Source: JBHJGP01 sp050331695 | Lineage (GTDB): Bacteria > Pseudomonadota > Alphaproteobacteria > Geminicoccales > Geminicoccaceae | DNA: 64,000 bases | Direction of reading: 5' to 3' | Assembly (NCBI GenBank): GCA_050331695.1 | Contig: JBHJGP010000006.1 | Span: 1-64,000, forward strand | Shown: piece after piece, positions 17,902 to 25,842 of the stretch | Layout: the number at the start of each line of letters is the position of its first letter | How positions within the stretch are numbered: the stretch's first letter is position 1 | Program-made: the position numbers and the translations under genes | Notes under the pieces: model-generated | Database searches by the model: none | What the model saw: the letters and a program-made list of their open reading frames with translations, nothing else | What the model was told of the DNA's origin: nothing

Positions 17902-18654
17902 CTACTCCCAGAGTTTCCAGGGCGCCCGCCCATTGTTCCACATGGCGTTCAGCACCTCGGCCTCGCGCAACGTGTCCATGCATTGCCAAAATGATCCGTG
18001 GCGGAACGCCATCAGCTCGCTGTCTTGGGCGAGCCGGGTTAGCACATCGCGCTCGAAGGACGTGTGGTCGCCTTCGATCCGGCCCAGAACCTCCGGCTCC
18101 AGAACGAAATAGGCCCCGTTGATCCACTCGTTTGGATCGATCGTCTTTTCTTGGAATTCGGCGATCCGATCTTCGTCCAGCATCAGTCGACCGAATCTCG
18201 CTGGCGGATGAACGGCGGTGAGTGTCGCCGACGCACCGTGAGCCCGATGAAAAGCCGTCAATTGGTGGAGATCGACGTCGGCCAAACCGTCGCACCAGGT
18301 GAGGATGAAGGTACCCTCGCCGAGGAAGGGAGCGAGCCGCTTGAGCCTGCCGCCGTTCTGCGTTTCGACACCGGTCTCGACCAGCTCGACCGTCCAGTCA
18401 CCGGCCTCGCGCCGCTCCCAGCCGCCATCGTCCCTGGCCGTCACCCGAAATCCTGCGCCGGCGAAATAGTCGCGAATGCTTTCGCCCTGGTAACCGAGCG
18501 CCACGACGAACTCGGTCATGCCGAAATGGGCGAAGTAGCGCATGATGTGCCAGAGGACTGGCTGCTCGCCGATCGCGACCATCGCGTTGGATTTGGTTCG
18601 GGTCTCTTCGGACAGCCGACTGCCGAGCCCGCCGGCGAGAATGGCGACTTTCAC
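17902..18654 (-). CDS. Sugar-1-phosphate nucleotidyltransferase, RfbF (glucose-1-phosphate cytidylyltransferase)-like
   Basis: The predicted activity is CTP + glucose-1-phosphate to CDP-glucose. The 250 residues begin 'MKVAILAGGLGSRLSEET', matching the nucleotide-binding loop of cytidylyltransferases. They continue with 'PVLWHIMRYFAHFG', 'GYQGESIRDYF', 'LTWCDGLADVDL' and 'SFWQCMDTLREAE', all RfbF-like. The usual K-P-K-P-M element after the loop reads K-S-N-A-M here, losing the second lysine of the signature (see findings). It begins the rfbF-SDR-methyltransferase-methyltransferase run. Activity is uncertain because of the altered motif. Confidence 0.82.
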   Translation of the reverse strand: MKVAILAGGLGSRLSEETRTKSNAMVAIGEQPVLWHIMRYFAHFGMTEFVVALGYQGESIRDYFAGAGFRVTARDDGGWERREAGDWTVELVETGVETQNGGRLKRLAPFLGEGTFILTWCDGLADVDLHQLTAFHRAHGASATLTAVHPPARFGRLMLDEDRIAEFQEKTIDPNEWINGAYFVLEPEVLGRIEGDHTSFERDVLTRLAQDSELMAFRHGSFWQCMDTLREAEVLNAMWNNGRAPWKLWE

Positions 18655-18787
18655 GGTCTATGCTCCGCTTGAGCTGATCGGACAGCCACTGTCGCGACGC
18701 CTGCTTGCCGCCCCGACCATCGCCACGCCGCCCTGCACAAAGGGCCCACCCTTCTGAACCGCAAGTCGATACGACACACTGCTGGTC

Positions 18788-19801
18788 TCATGCGCTTATC
18801 GCCGGCCGCTTTTCGGGCGTCGGGACAGGCGCCGTGCGATGAAGCCAGTTCCAAGCCGTCGAAAGGATGGTTGAGAGATCGGAATTGACCGGGCGCCAGC
18901 CCAAAAGGCGGCGGGCCAGGGAGGGGTCGGCGACGAGCAAAGGACCGTCACCCGGTCGTCGCGGCGCGTTCACGGTCGGCACCGGCGTGCCGGCTAGCCG
19001 CTCGATGCCGTCGATGATCTCCCGCACCGAATGTCCGCTGCCGGTGCCAAGATTGACCACACCGCTCGGCCCTCCGGCTCGCAGATAGTCGAGCGCCAGG
19101 AGATGAGCGGCTGCCAGATCGCTGACGTGCACGTAGTCGCGTACCGCCGTGCCGTCGGCCGTGTCGTAATCCGTGCCGAAGATCGTCAACGGTCGGCCCG
19201 TTGCGGCCGCTTCGAGCGCCAGAGGTATCAGGTGTGTTTCCGGGTCGTGAGATTCGCCCAGATCGCCATCCGGATCAGCGCCGGCGGCGTTGAAGTAACG
19301 CAAGCCCATCCAGCGCAGACCATGGGCACGGCCCAAAGCTCCGAGCGCGCGCTCGACGGTAAATTTGGTATCGCCATAGGGGTTTAGCGGGCTGGGCTGC
19401 ACGTCCTCGGTGATCGGGAGCCGGTCAGGCACGCCGTAAACGGCGCAGGTCGACGAAAAGACGACATCACGCACCGCGGTCTCGAGAACCGCGTCGAACA
19501 ATCTCAAAGAGCCGATGACATTGTTGCGAAAGTAAAGCTCAGGCTGTTCGACCGACTCGCCGACATAGGCGAAGGCAGCCATATGAATGACGGCATCGAC
19601 ATCATGTTTGCGGATCACGCGGCGAACGAAGGCGTCGTCGCCGATATCGCCGACCTCCAGAGGGCCGAAGCGAACCGCTTGTGCATGGCCACGAGAAAGA
19701 TTGTCGAGAACGACCGGCCGATCCCCGCGACGGGCTAGGGCCTGACAGACGTGGCTTCCGATGTAGCCTGCGCCTCCGGTGACAAGAACACTACGGACCA
19801 C
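18788..19801 (-). CDS. galE: UDP-glucose 4-epimerase
   Basis: This 337-residue cytosolic enzyme interconverts UDP-glucose and UDP-galactose with tightly bound NAD. The sequence shows 'VTGGAGYIGSHVCQAL' at the N-terminus, 'VIHMAAFAYVGESV', 'SSTCAVYG', the YxxxK motif 'YGDTK', 'LRYFNAAGADPDG' and 'GTAVRDYVHVSDLA', the full GalE signature set. The length is normal. It is separated from the rfbF-like gene by 133 bp and from fcl by about 750 bp, so it probably starts a transcription unit supplying galactosyl donor to the polysaccharide. Confidence 0.95.
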   Translation of the reverse strand: MVRSVLVTGGAGYIGSHVCQALARRGDRPVVLDNLSRGHAQAVRFGPLEVGDIGDDAFVRRVIRKHDVDAVIHMAAFAYVGESVEQPELYFRNNVIGSLRLFDAVLETAVRDVVFSSTCAVYGVPDRLPITEDVQPSPLNPYGDTKFTVERALGALGRAHGLRWMGLRYFNAAGADPDGDLGESHDPETHLIPLALEAAATGRPLTIFGTDYDTADGTAVRDYVHVSDLAAAHLLALDYLRAGGPSGVVNLGTGSGHSVREIIDGIERLAGTPVPTVNAPRRPGDGPLLVADPSLARRLLGWRPVNSDLSTILSTAWNWLHRTAPVPTPEKRPAISA

Positions 19802-20548
19802 GGTCGGAACATCTCGGCGCGGGTCGACCTAAGGTCTGGATGAACATAAGTAAGACCTATTCAACTAGAAAACATGACAAGCAGCGGTTCCCAGGCAAAA
19901 ATGCCGCAGCGTTACTGCAGCCTCGAAGCCGACATTCGCTTTACGAAACCGTGCGATTTTCTTGGAGATCAGGCTGCTAGCAAGCTAACAACACTTTGAC
20001 CTGATCTACTGGCGATAATGACTAATCCGCTGTTCGCTATCGAAATTCCCAAAATTTCCTAAAAGATCCGCGCTGGCGAATTTTCAACCACACTCTAACC
20101 ATTTTTATTTCCAGTTCGCTTTTAGGTTACTTATTGTCGTAACCGTACGGCTGGGACACGATTGGATCATTGGCTGGCTTTGCTATTTCGGTCAAGGCGA
20201 AATCACTTTTATTCCGTCACAACTGAAAATTACTGTTCATGTATACTTTAATGTGGTGACTTGACTTTGACATTCACTCTCAGGTTGGCCTTCAGATAAA
20301 GATCCCAAGCCTCCCTGATCGACACGATCAGATTGATGACCTCATTGCGTGAACCGCCGTTTCAGCCGAGAACTGGCTTTTCTTCAGGGTTCTCGAAGGC
20401 TTTTTGCCTACAGGTTCTTAGTGTCGGGCCGGGCGGCAGACCGTCGGCGGCGCGACGTCACACCTGTCGACAGGCAAACGGAGCGAGGGGCTTGTGGGCG
20501 ACTGGCTAGGAACCGAGCCGCTCTGCTCTTGATGGTTGACCAACACGG
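19802..20548. other. Long AT-rich spacer without a supported gene
   Basis: About 750 bp between galE and fcl, both on the minus strand. Much of it (19850-20300) is clearly AT-richer than the genes. On the minus strand, right after an in-frame stop, there is a 38-codon open stretch at about 20256-20369 reading 'NEVINLIVSIREAWDLYL...'. It has no ATG and I do not recognise it; it could be the relic 3' end of a lost gene. No transposase or clear terminator was seen. The galE promoter should lie near 19810-19900. Confidence 0.5.
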
Positions 20549-21517
20549 TTACGGCGCGTTTTCGGCCTGCTCATTCAAGAAGGTTCGATAGGTCTCCCGT
20601 AAACCATCCTCGAGTGTGATGGATGGCCGCCATTGGAGCTCGCGCAATCGCGTTGCGTCCATCAGCTTTCTGGGCGTCCCGTCGGGCTTGCTTCGGTCCT
20701 TTGTCAGCGTGCCTTTGAAACCGACAACCTTCATGATCGTTCGCGCCAACTCTTCGATGGTGACGTCGATCCCGGAACCGACATTGATGTGTCGGTGCCC
20801 GGAGTAGACGTTCATCAGATGAACCAGGGCGTCAGCGCAATCGTCGACGTGAAGGAATTCCCGACGGGGCGAGCCGCTCCCCCAGATTTCCAACGAGTCC
20901 GCATTTTTCGACTTGGCTTCGTGGGCTTTGCGGAGAAGCGCCGGGATGACATGGGCGCGGGCCAGGTCGTAATTGTCGCCGGGGCCATAGAGATTGGTCG
21001 GCATCGCCGAGATGAAATCGGCGCCGTGCTGGCGCCTGTAGGCCTGACACAATTTGATGCCGGCGATCTTGGCGACGGCGTACCATTCATTGGTGGGCTC
21101 GAGCGGACCGGTCAGGAGGGCATCCTCGCCGATCGGCTGTGGTGCGAACTTCGGGTAGATGCATGACGAGCCGAGAAACAGCAGTCTCTCCACGCCCACG
21201 GCGTGAGAGGCGTGGATGACGTTGGCGGCAATCATCAGATTGTCGTAGAGGAAGTCGGCGGGATAGCTGTCGTTGGCGAGAATGCCCCCGACCCGGGCGG
21301 CGGCGACGAAGACAGCGTTTGGACGGGCTCGCTCCAGCCACGCGGCGACCGCGGCGGGATCCTTGAGGTCGACCTCGCGGCGGTCGATGGTCAGAATTTC
21401 GGCCACGTCTTCGCGGGCCAGTCGCCGCACGAGAGCCGCGCCGACCATCCCGCGGTGGCCAGCCACCCAGACCCGCTTTTCGGTCAGGGCGTAAGGCACG
21501 GACAGGCGGCTATCCAT
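20549..21517 (-). CDS. fcl: GDP-L-fucose synthase
   Basis: The enzyme is a bifunctional 3,5-epimerase/4-reductase that turns GDP-4-keto-6-deoxymannose into GDP-L-fucose. Evidence: 'VWVAGHRGMVGAAL' Rossmann loop, 'VFVAAARVGGI', 'FLGSSCIYPKFAPQPI', the YxxxK motif in 'EWYAVAKIAGIKLCQAYR', and 'MPTNLYGPGDNYD'. I chose the ATG at 21517 (MDSRLSVPYAL, 'ggga' just upstream) over the ATG at 21535; either overlaps the gmd stop. It forms a two-gene unit with gmd. It would supply fucose, or a related 6-deoxy sugar, to the polysaccharide. Confidence 0.95.
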   Translation of the reverse strand: MDSRLSVPYALTEKRVWVAGHRGMVGAALVRRLAREDVAEILTIDRREVDLKDPAAVAAWLERARPNAVFVAAARVGGILANDSYPADFLYDNLMIAANVIHASHAVGVERLLFLGSSCIYPKFAPQPIGEDALLTGPLEPTNEWYAVAKIAGIKLCQAYRRQHGADFISAMPTNLYGPGDNYDLARAHVIPALLRKAHEAKSKNADSLEIWGSGSPRREFLHVDDCADALVHLMNVYSGHRHINVGSGIDVTIEELARTIMKVVGFKGTLTKDRSKPDGTPRKLMDATRLRELQWRPSITLEDGLRETYRTFLNEQAENAP

Positions 21518-22577
21518 GCCGGTCCCGGCGGTCATGTTCCAGGGCGACGACGTGCAGATCCGCTTCCACCATCTCGGCTACCAGCTCCTCGAACGTTGTC
21601 GTCGCCTGCCAACCCAGGAGGCGTTTCGCCTTGTCCGGCCGCGCCAAGAGCTGGTCAACTTCCGCGGGCCGGAAGTAACGCGGGTCGATCCGAACCAGGA
21701 CCCGTCCGCTCACCAAATCCACCCCTCGCTCTTCGAGACCCTCGCCGCGCCATTCAATCGGGATCCCCACCCGCAGAAAAGCCCGTTCGACGAACTCCCG
21801 AACCGAATGCATTTCGCCGGTGCCAAGCACATAGTCGTTCGGCTCGTCCTGCTGCAAGATCCGCCACATGCCCTCGACATAGTCCCGGGCGTGCCCCCAA
21901 TCTCGTTGCGCGTCCAGATTACCCAGATAGAGGCAGTCCTGGAGCCCAAGCTTGATCGCCGCCACGGCCCGGCTGATCTTTCGGGTGACGAACGTTTCGC
22001 CCCGCAGGGGGCTCTCGTGATTGAACAGGATGCCGTTCGACGCGTGATACCCGTAAGCCTCCCGATAATTCACCGTGATCCAATAGCCGTAGAGCTTGGC
22101 CGCGCCATAGGGTGATCGGGGGTAGAAGGGCGTGGTCTCCGACTGGGGGATCTCCTGAACCTTGCCGTACAGCTCCGATGTGGAAGCCTGATAGAAGCGC
22201 GTCTGGTCCTCGAGACCGAGGATCCGGATCGCCTCAAGCAGGCGCAAGGTGCCGAGCGCGTCGGAATTGGCCGTGTATTCCGGGGTCTCGAAACTGACCT
22301 GGACGTGGCTTTGGGCCCCAAGATTGTAGATCTCATGGGGCTGGGTTTCCTGCAGCAGCCGGATCAGGTTGGTGGCATCGGTCAGATCGCCGAAATGCAG
22401 CCGGAAGCACGTTTCGCGTTCGTGGGGATCGACGTAGAGATCATCGATCCGGCCGGTGTTGAATGAGGACGATCGGCGCTTCACGCCATGAACCTGGTAG
22501 CCCTTGTCGAGCAACAATTTGGAGAGATAAGCGCCGTCCTGACCGGTGACTCCGGTAATAAGAGCTCGTTTTGTCAT
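21510..22577 (-). CDS. gmd: GDP-mannose 4,6-dehydratase
   Basis: The product converts GDP-mannose to GDP-4-keto-6-deoxy-D-mannose, the first step to GDP-L-fucose. The 355 residues contain 'ALITGVTGQDGAYLSKLL', 'HGVKRRSSSFNTGRID', 'YNLGAQSHVQVSFETPEYT', 'QASTSELYGKVQEIPQ', the YxxxK motif 'YGAAK' and 'NHESPLRGETFVTRKI', all canonical for Gmd. The length is normal. It precedes fcl with a short overlap, the usual order in fucose loci. Upstream bases (22578 onward) should hold the promoter. Confidence 0.97.
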   Translation of the reverse strand: MTKRALITGVTGQDGAYLSKLLLDKGYQVHGVKRRSSSFNTGRIDDLYVDPHERETCFRLHFGDLTDATNLIRLLQETQPHEIYNLGAQSHVQVSFETPEYTANSDALGTLRLLEAIRILGLEDQTRFYQASTSELYGKVQEIPQSETTPFYPRSPYGAAKLYGYWITVNYREAYGYHASNGILFNHESPLRGETFVTRKISRAVAAIKLGLQDCLYLGNLDAQRDWGHARDYVEGMWRILQQDEPNDYVLGTGEMHSVREFVERAFLRVGIPIEWRGEGLEERGVDLVSGRVLVRIDPRYFRPAEVDQLLARPDKAKRLLGWQATTTFEELVAEMVEADLHVVALEHDRRDRHG

Positions 22578-22805
22578 TCACGCGTCCTGACGAAAATTTT
22601 TCGTCCTATCCGGCAAACCCCGGCAAATTCCCAGCGAATTGACGGTCGTTCAATAGCCGGTTGCGCCATGCAGAAGTTTTCGTGACAACCAGTAAAACTT
22701 GGAGCTTAACCCGAATGACAAATAAAAACCTCATAGTTTTGTTTCTAGAAGTTGGGTCGCGGTGAAGTTCGCTTGATCAGATCAATCTTCGGAAAGGCAG
22801 AACCG

Positions 22806-22860
22806 GACGATCAGCAATAGCCGAACGCGCCGTCCGGCCGGGCAGGGCGTTCTCGTTGCC
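22806..22860. repeat. Imperfect direct repeat, left copy (remnant of a dehydratase 3' end)
   Basis: About 55 bp matching 24698-24752 with roughly ten mismatches; the first 22 bases are identical. Read on the minus strand it encodes 'WQRERPARPDGAFGYC' plus stop, nearly the same as the C-terminus of the dehydratase at 24703-25842 ('HWERKLPTRPDGSFGYC'). Protein-level similarity stops upstream of the Trp, so only the gene tail is present here. Confidence 0.75.
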
Positions 22861-23179
22861 AGGGCTGGCAACTTGCAAGGGACCGCTCCATACTCCGCGT
22901 GAACGCCAAAGTTGGAACATCCATCCGTTGTCCCACTCTCACCCGTTCAGCAAGATCGCGGTGCTCGGGGTCGCCTCGCTCCTGGGACAGACCGGCACGC
23001 TTTCCATGATGTCAGGCGTGGCACCGCCGATCGGCGAGCTGGTCGATCTGGTGTTCGACCGCCGATACCGAAACAAACTCAATGAACTTCGAACGCTTTG
23101 CGGCTGTCTCGCCGACGAACTCGAGCATGTGGCGCCAAAGGACGAGGGCACGCGGGAGGCGGTGCGCTTGGAAGCCTAA
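22856..23179 (+). pseudogene. 5' fragment of the interrupted TPR protein gene
   Basis: This open frame ends at a TAA (23177-23179) but is in the same frame as the TPR ORF that starts at 23249. The 69 bases between are open and read 'RLIDRFGPTDREFVEIHDL', which looks coding. The fragment encodes a helical, partly hydrophobic N-terminus ('IAVLGVASLLGQTG', then 'GELVDLVFDRRYRNKL'). A CAA-to-TAA change would explain the break (EA-Q-RLIDRFG). The true start is unclear; in-frame GTG or TTG codons between 22856 and 22965 are possible. Confidence 0.65.
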
Positions 23180-23248
23180 CGGCTGATCGACCGCTTCGGT
23201 CCAACCGACCGAGAATTCGTCGAAATACACGACCTCAAGTCATCGTCG

Positions 23249-24712
23249 GTGGTCGCCATGCTCATGGAGCGCACTGAGATCAAGCCGCTCGACAAGGCGG
23301 AACAGGAAGCGCCGCTTCGGAACATGCTCACCCGGTTCTACGAACGCCTGCCCGAGCACCGAGATGTCTTTCAAGATCTGCTGCCCTACACCCAGCGAGC
23401 GCTTCTCAAAACTACGCGGGACATAAAGGCCGACACGACGGCGATCCGTGCCGAACTCAGGGCACTCGCAGAACAAGTCAGCACGGAGAAGGGTGTACCG
23501 CTGCCGGTCCTCGCGGAAATCCTCACGGGCTTCGGTGAATCCGTCACCGAGTTGGCTCCAGCCGCCATTGAGCAACGTCTTCGGGCCAAGGCCGATGAGT
23601 ACCGTGAGCTGGAGAAGCGCCTCCGGCGGCTGACCAACGACGATCCCGAGGTTCAGCGCCTGCGCAAGCTGGCGGCCGACCTGTTGGACGTAGGCGATTT
23701 TGAGGGCGCGGACCGGGAGCTGGCTGCCGCTGAGGCCCGGGATCTTGAGGTCGTCGAGGAGCTGGAAGAGCTTGCCAATCGCCGGCGGATCAGCGCTGCC
23801 GAAAGCCGGGCGGAGCGGGGCGCCGCTGCCAAGCTACGCCTGGCTTACGAGGAAGCCGCCGAGCACTACGCGAAAGCCGCCGGGCTCATGCCGCAAAGTG
23901 AGACAGAAGGGATCTGGCGGTATCGGCTTGAGAACGCTTCATGTCTTGACGACTTAGGCCGTGAGTTCGGCGACAACGAGGCGCTTAGACGTGCGATCGA
24001 AGCTTACCAGCGGAACTTCGCCTTCGCCGATCGTGAGCGCTTTCCGTTAAATTGGGCCGCCACCCAGAACAATCTGGGCTTAGCGCTTCAGACCCTGGGC
24101 CAGCGGGAGAGCGGCACCGAGCGCCTGGAACAAGCGGTCCAAGCCTACCGCGCGGCGCTGGAAGAACGGACCCGCGAGCGGGTCCCCCTCGACTGGGCCC
24201 GGACCCAGAACAACTTGGGTAGTGCGCTAGCGATCCTAGGCGAGCGTGAAAGCGGCACGAAGCGCTTGGAGCGGTCGGTTCAGGCCTACAACGCTGCCCT
24301 TGAGGAGAGGACCCGCGAACGGGCCCCCATCCAATGGGCCACCTCCAAGAACAATCTGGGCCTTGCGCTTTCGACCTTAGGTGAGCGGGAGAGCGGCAGC
24401 GAGCGGCTGGAGCAGGCGGTCCTGGCCTATACCGACGCCCTCAAAGAATGGACCCAATGGCGGATGCCCCTTCATTGGGCCGGAGCCAACAACAACTTGG
24501 GTAGAGCGCTTTGGATCCTGGGCGAACGGGCCTCAAACGTGGAACTCCTCATTGAGGCCCAAGAAGCGGTAACGAACGCCCGGCAAGTCTTCATCGAAGA
24601 AGCCGCGCAAGACCATTTCGAAGCATATTTCGACCGGCGTCTGCAGGAGATCGAGGCCGCTATTCGGCGTTTGGATGGTGGGGGCGAGTTGCCGTCTGAC
24701 GATCAGCAATAG
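23249..24712 (+). CDS. Tetratricopeptide-repeat protein (main ORF, probably 5'-truncated by a nonsense codon)
   Basis: A 487-residue open frame. Residues ~1-120 are helical/coiled-coil. From about residue 200 come TPR-like units, including three near-identical ~42-residue repeats around 'WARTQNNLGSALAILGERESG' (nt ~24040-24500), a pattern found in Kinesin-light-chain-like TPR arrays of bacterial STAND and effector-associated proteins. No catalytic domain is visible, so a scaffolding role is likely. The GTG (23249) or ATG (23258) used here is probably internal to a longer ancestral gene beginning near 22900. The stop lies inside the right-hand direct repeat and overlaps the 3' end of the convergent dehydratase gene by 10 bp. 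Function is unknown. Confidence 0.7.
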   Translation: MVAMLMERTEIKPLDKAEQEAPLRNMLTRFYERLPEHRDVFQDLLPYTQRALLKTTRDIKADTTAIRAELRALAEQVSTEKGVPLPVLAEILTGFGESVTELAPAAIEQRLRAKADEYRELEKRLRRLTNDDPEVQRLRKLAADLLDVGDFEGADRELAAAEARDLEVVEELEELANRRRISAAESRAERGAAAKLRLAYEEAAEHYAKAAGLMPQSETEGIWRYRLENASCLDDLGREFGDNEALRRAIEAYQRNFAFADRERFPLNWAATQNNLGLALQTLGQRESGTERLEQAVQAYRAALEERTRERVPLDWARTQNNLGSALAILGERESGTKRLERSVQAYNAALEERTRERAPIQWATSKNNLGLALSTLGERESGSERLEQAVLAYTDALKEWTQWRMPLHWAGANNNLGRALWILGERASNVELLIEAQEAVTNARQVFIEEAAQDHFEAYFDRRLQEIEAAIRRLDGGGELPSDDQQ

Positions 24713-24752
24713 CCGAACGAGCCGTCCGGGCGGGTGGGGAGTTTTCGCTCCC
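24698..24752. repeat. Imperfect direct repeat, right copy
   Basis: Partner of 22806-22860. It contains the stop codon of the TPR gene on the plus strand ('DDQQ' then stop) and the last codons of the dehydratase gene on the minus strand. The left copy also encodes '...PDDQQ' then stop on the plus strand, so the similarity extends through both gene ends. Confidence 0.75.
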
Positions 24753-25842
24753 AGTGAATGTAGCGATCGGGGCCGAGAGCGGTCTCGTCAATCTCGCCGC
24801 CCCAACCGGGTCTTTCGGGGCGGAGCTCAAGAAAACCTTCCTTGGGCAGGTAGGGATCGGCGACGTAGGGTGCTTGGTCGGGCAGGCGGTATTCCAAGAT
24901 TTTGAAATTGGGCTGGGCCGCGCAGAAGTGGAGGTTCACCGCCGTCGCTAGCGGTCCCATCGGGTTGTGGGGCGCCACCGTCACATAGTGGGCCTCGGCG
25001 AGGGCCGCGATCTTGCGCATCTCCAAAAGCCCGCCGCCCACGCAGATGTCGGGTTGGATGATGTCGGCACCATGCGCCGAGAGCAGGCTCAAAAACTCGA
25101 AGCGGCTGTAGAGACTTTCGCCAGTGGCCAGCGGGCAGTTCAGTTTTGCCTTGATTTCGGTCCAGGCGGGGATGTGCTCGGGCCGGATCGGCTCCTCGAA
25201 GAACAGGGGATCGTAGGGGGCGAGCGCATCGCCGAGCTGGATCGCCTGCCAGGGCTCGAACAGTTTGGCGTGGGCATCGAATGCGAAGTCGAAGTGGGAG
25301 GGACAGAGCTCCCGGAGCCTGGAAAAATAGTCGGCGCTGGTGCGCACCACCTCGCCCCAGCGATTGGCATGGATGTCGATCCGGAAGGGGCTCAGCTTGA
25401 ACGCCCGAAAGCCGAAGCGTTCGTTGAGCTCGCTCACCTGGTCCCGGGCGATCTCGGGATCGGGTGCGGTGTAGACCCCCGCATAGACCTCGACCCGGTC
25501 GCGGGTATGGCCGCCCAGGAGCTTGTAGGCCGGCACGTTCAGAGCTTTCGCCGAAATGTCCCAGAGCGCGTGGTCGATCGCCGAGATGGCGGCCAGGCCG
25601 AGCGCGCCCGGCGGAAAGCGCGACTGCTGCAAAAGCTTCAGGACCAAGCGTTCGATCCGGGTCGGATCCTCGCCCTCGATCTGCAGGTACAAATAATCGA
25701 GGAGAGGGGGCAGAGCGAGATCGGGCCCGTGATTGTAGCACTCGCCCCAGCCCGAAATACCTTCGTCGGTGTCGATCCGGACCAGGACCCGGGGGCGGTC
25801 GCGATCCCGGGCCATGAAGCTGGTGAGACCGGTAATTTTCAT
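24703..25842 (-). CDS. Mandelate racemase/enolase-superfamily sugar-acid dehydratase (galactonate/mannonate dehydratase-like)
   Basis: Predicted Mg-dependent dehydration of an aldonate to a 2-keto-3-deoxy acid. Of the 379 residues, the first ~120 form the capping domain and the rest the TIM-barrel. Visible active-site elements: the first metal ligand Asp with the Asp-x-His pair in 'FAFDAHAK', Glu in 'FFEEPI', Glu in 'ATGES', and His in 'APHNPMG'. The DxH plus late His arrangement is that of the GalD/ManD group. It is the last gene of the operon that includes the Yej-like importer; the start overlaps the previous gene's stop by 4 bp. Substrate is unassigned. Confidence 0.85.
   Translation of the reverse strand: MKITGLTSFMARDRDRPRVLVRIDTDEGISGWGECYNHGPDLALPPLLDYLYLQIEGEDPTRIERLVLKLLQQSRFPPGALGLAAISAIDHALWDISAKALNVPAYKLLGGHTRDRVEVYAGVYTAPDPEIARDQVSELNERFGFRAFKLSPFRIDIHANRWGEVVRTSADYFSRLRELCPSHFDFAFDAHAKLFEPWQAIQLGDALAPYDPLFFEEPIRPEHIPAWTEIKAKLNCPLATGESLYSRFEFLSLLSAHGADIIQPDICVGGGLLEMRKIAALAEAHYVTVAPHNPMGPLATAVNLHFCAAQPNFKILEYRLPDQAPYVADPYLPKEGFLELRPERPGWGGEIDETALGPDRYIHWERKLPTRPDGSFGYC

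Noticed and set aside
16852..17994. 380-codon plus-strand open frame
   Set aside because: Antisense to the SDR gene, which has intact catalytic motifs.
20349..20591. 80-codon plus-strand frame in the galE/fcl spacer
   Set aside because: Arg-rich, no recognisable motif, overlaps the 3' end of fcl.
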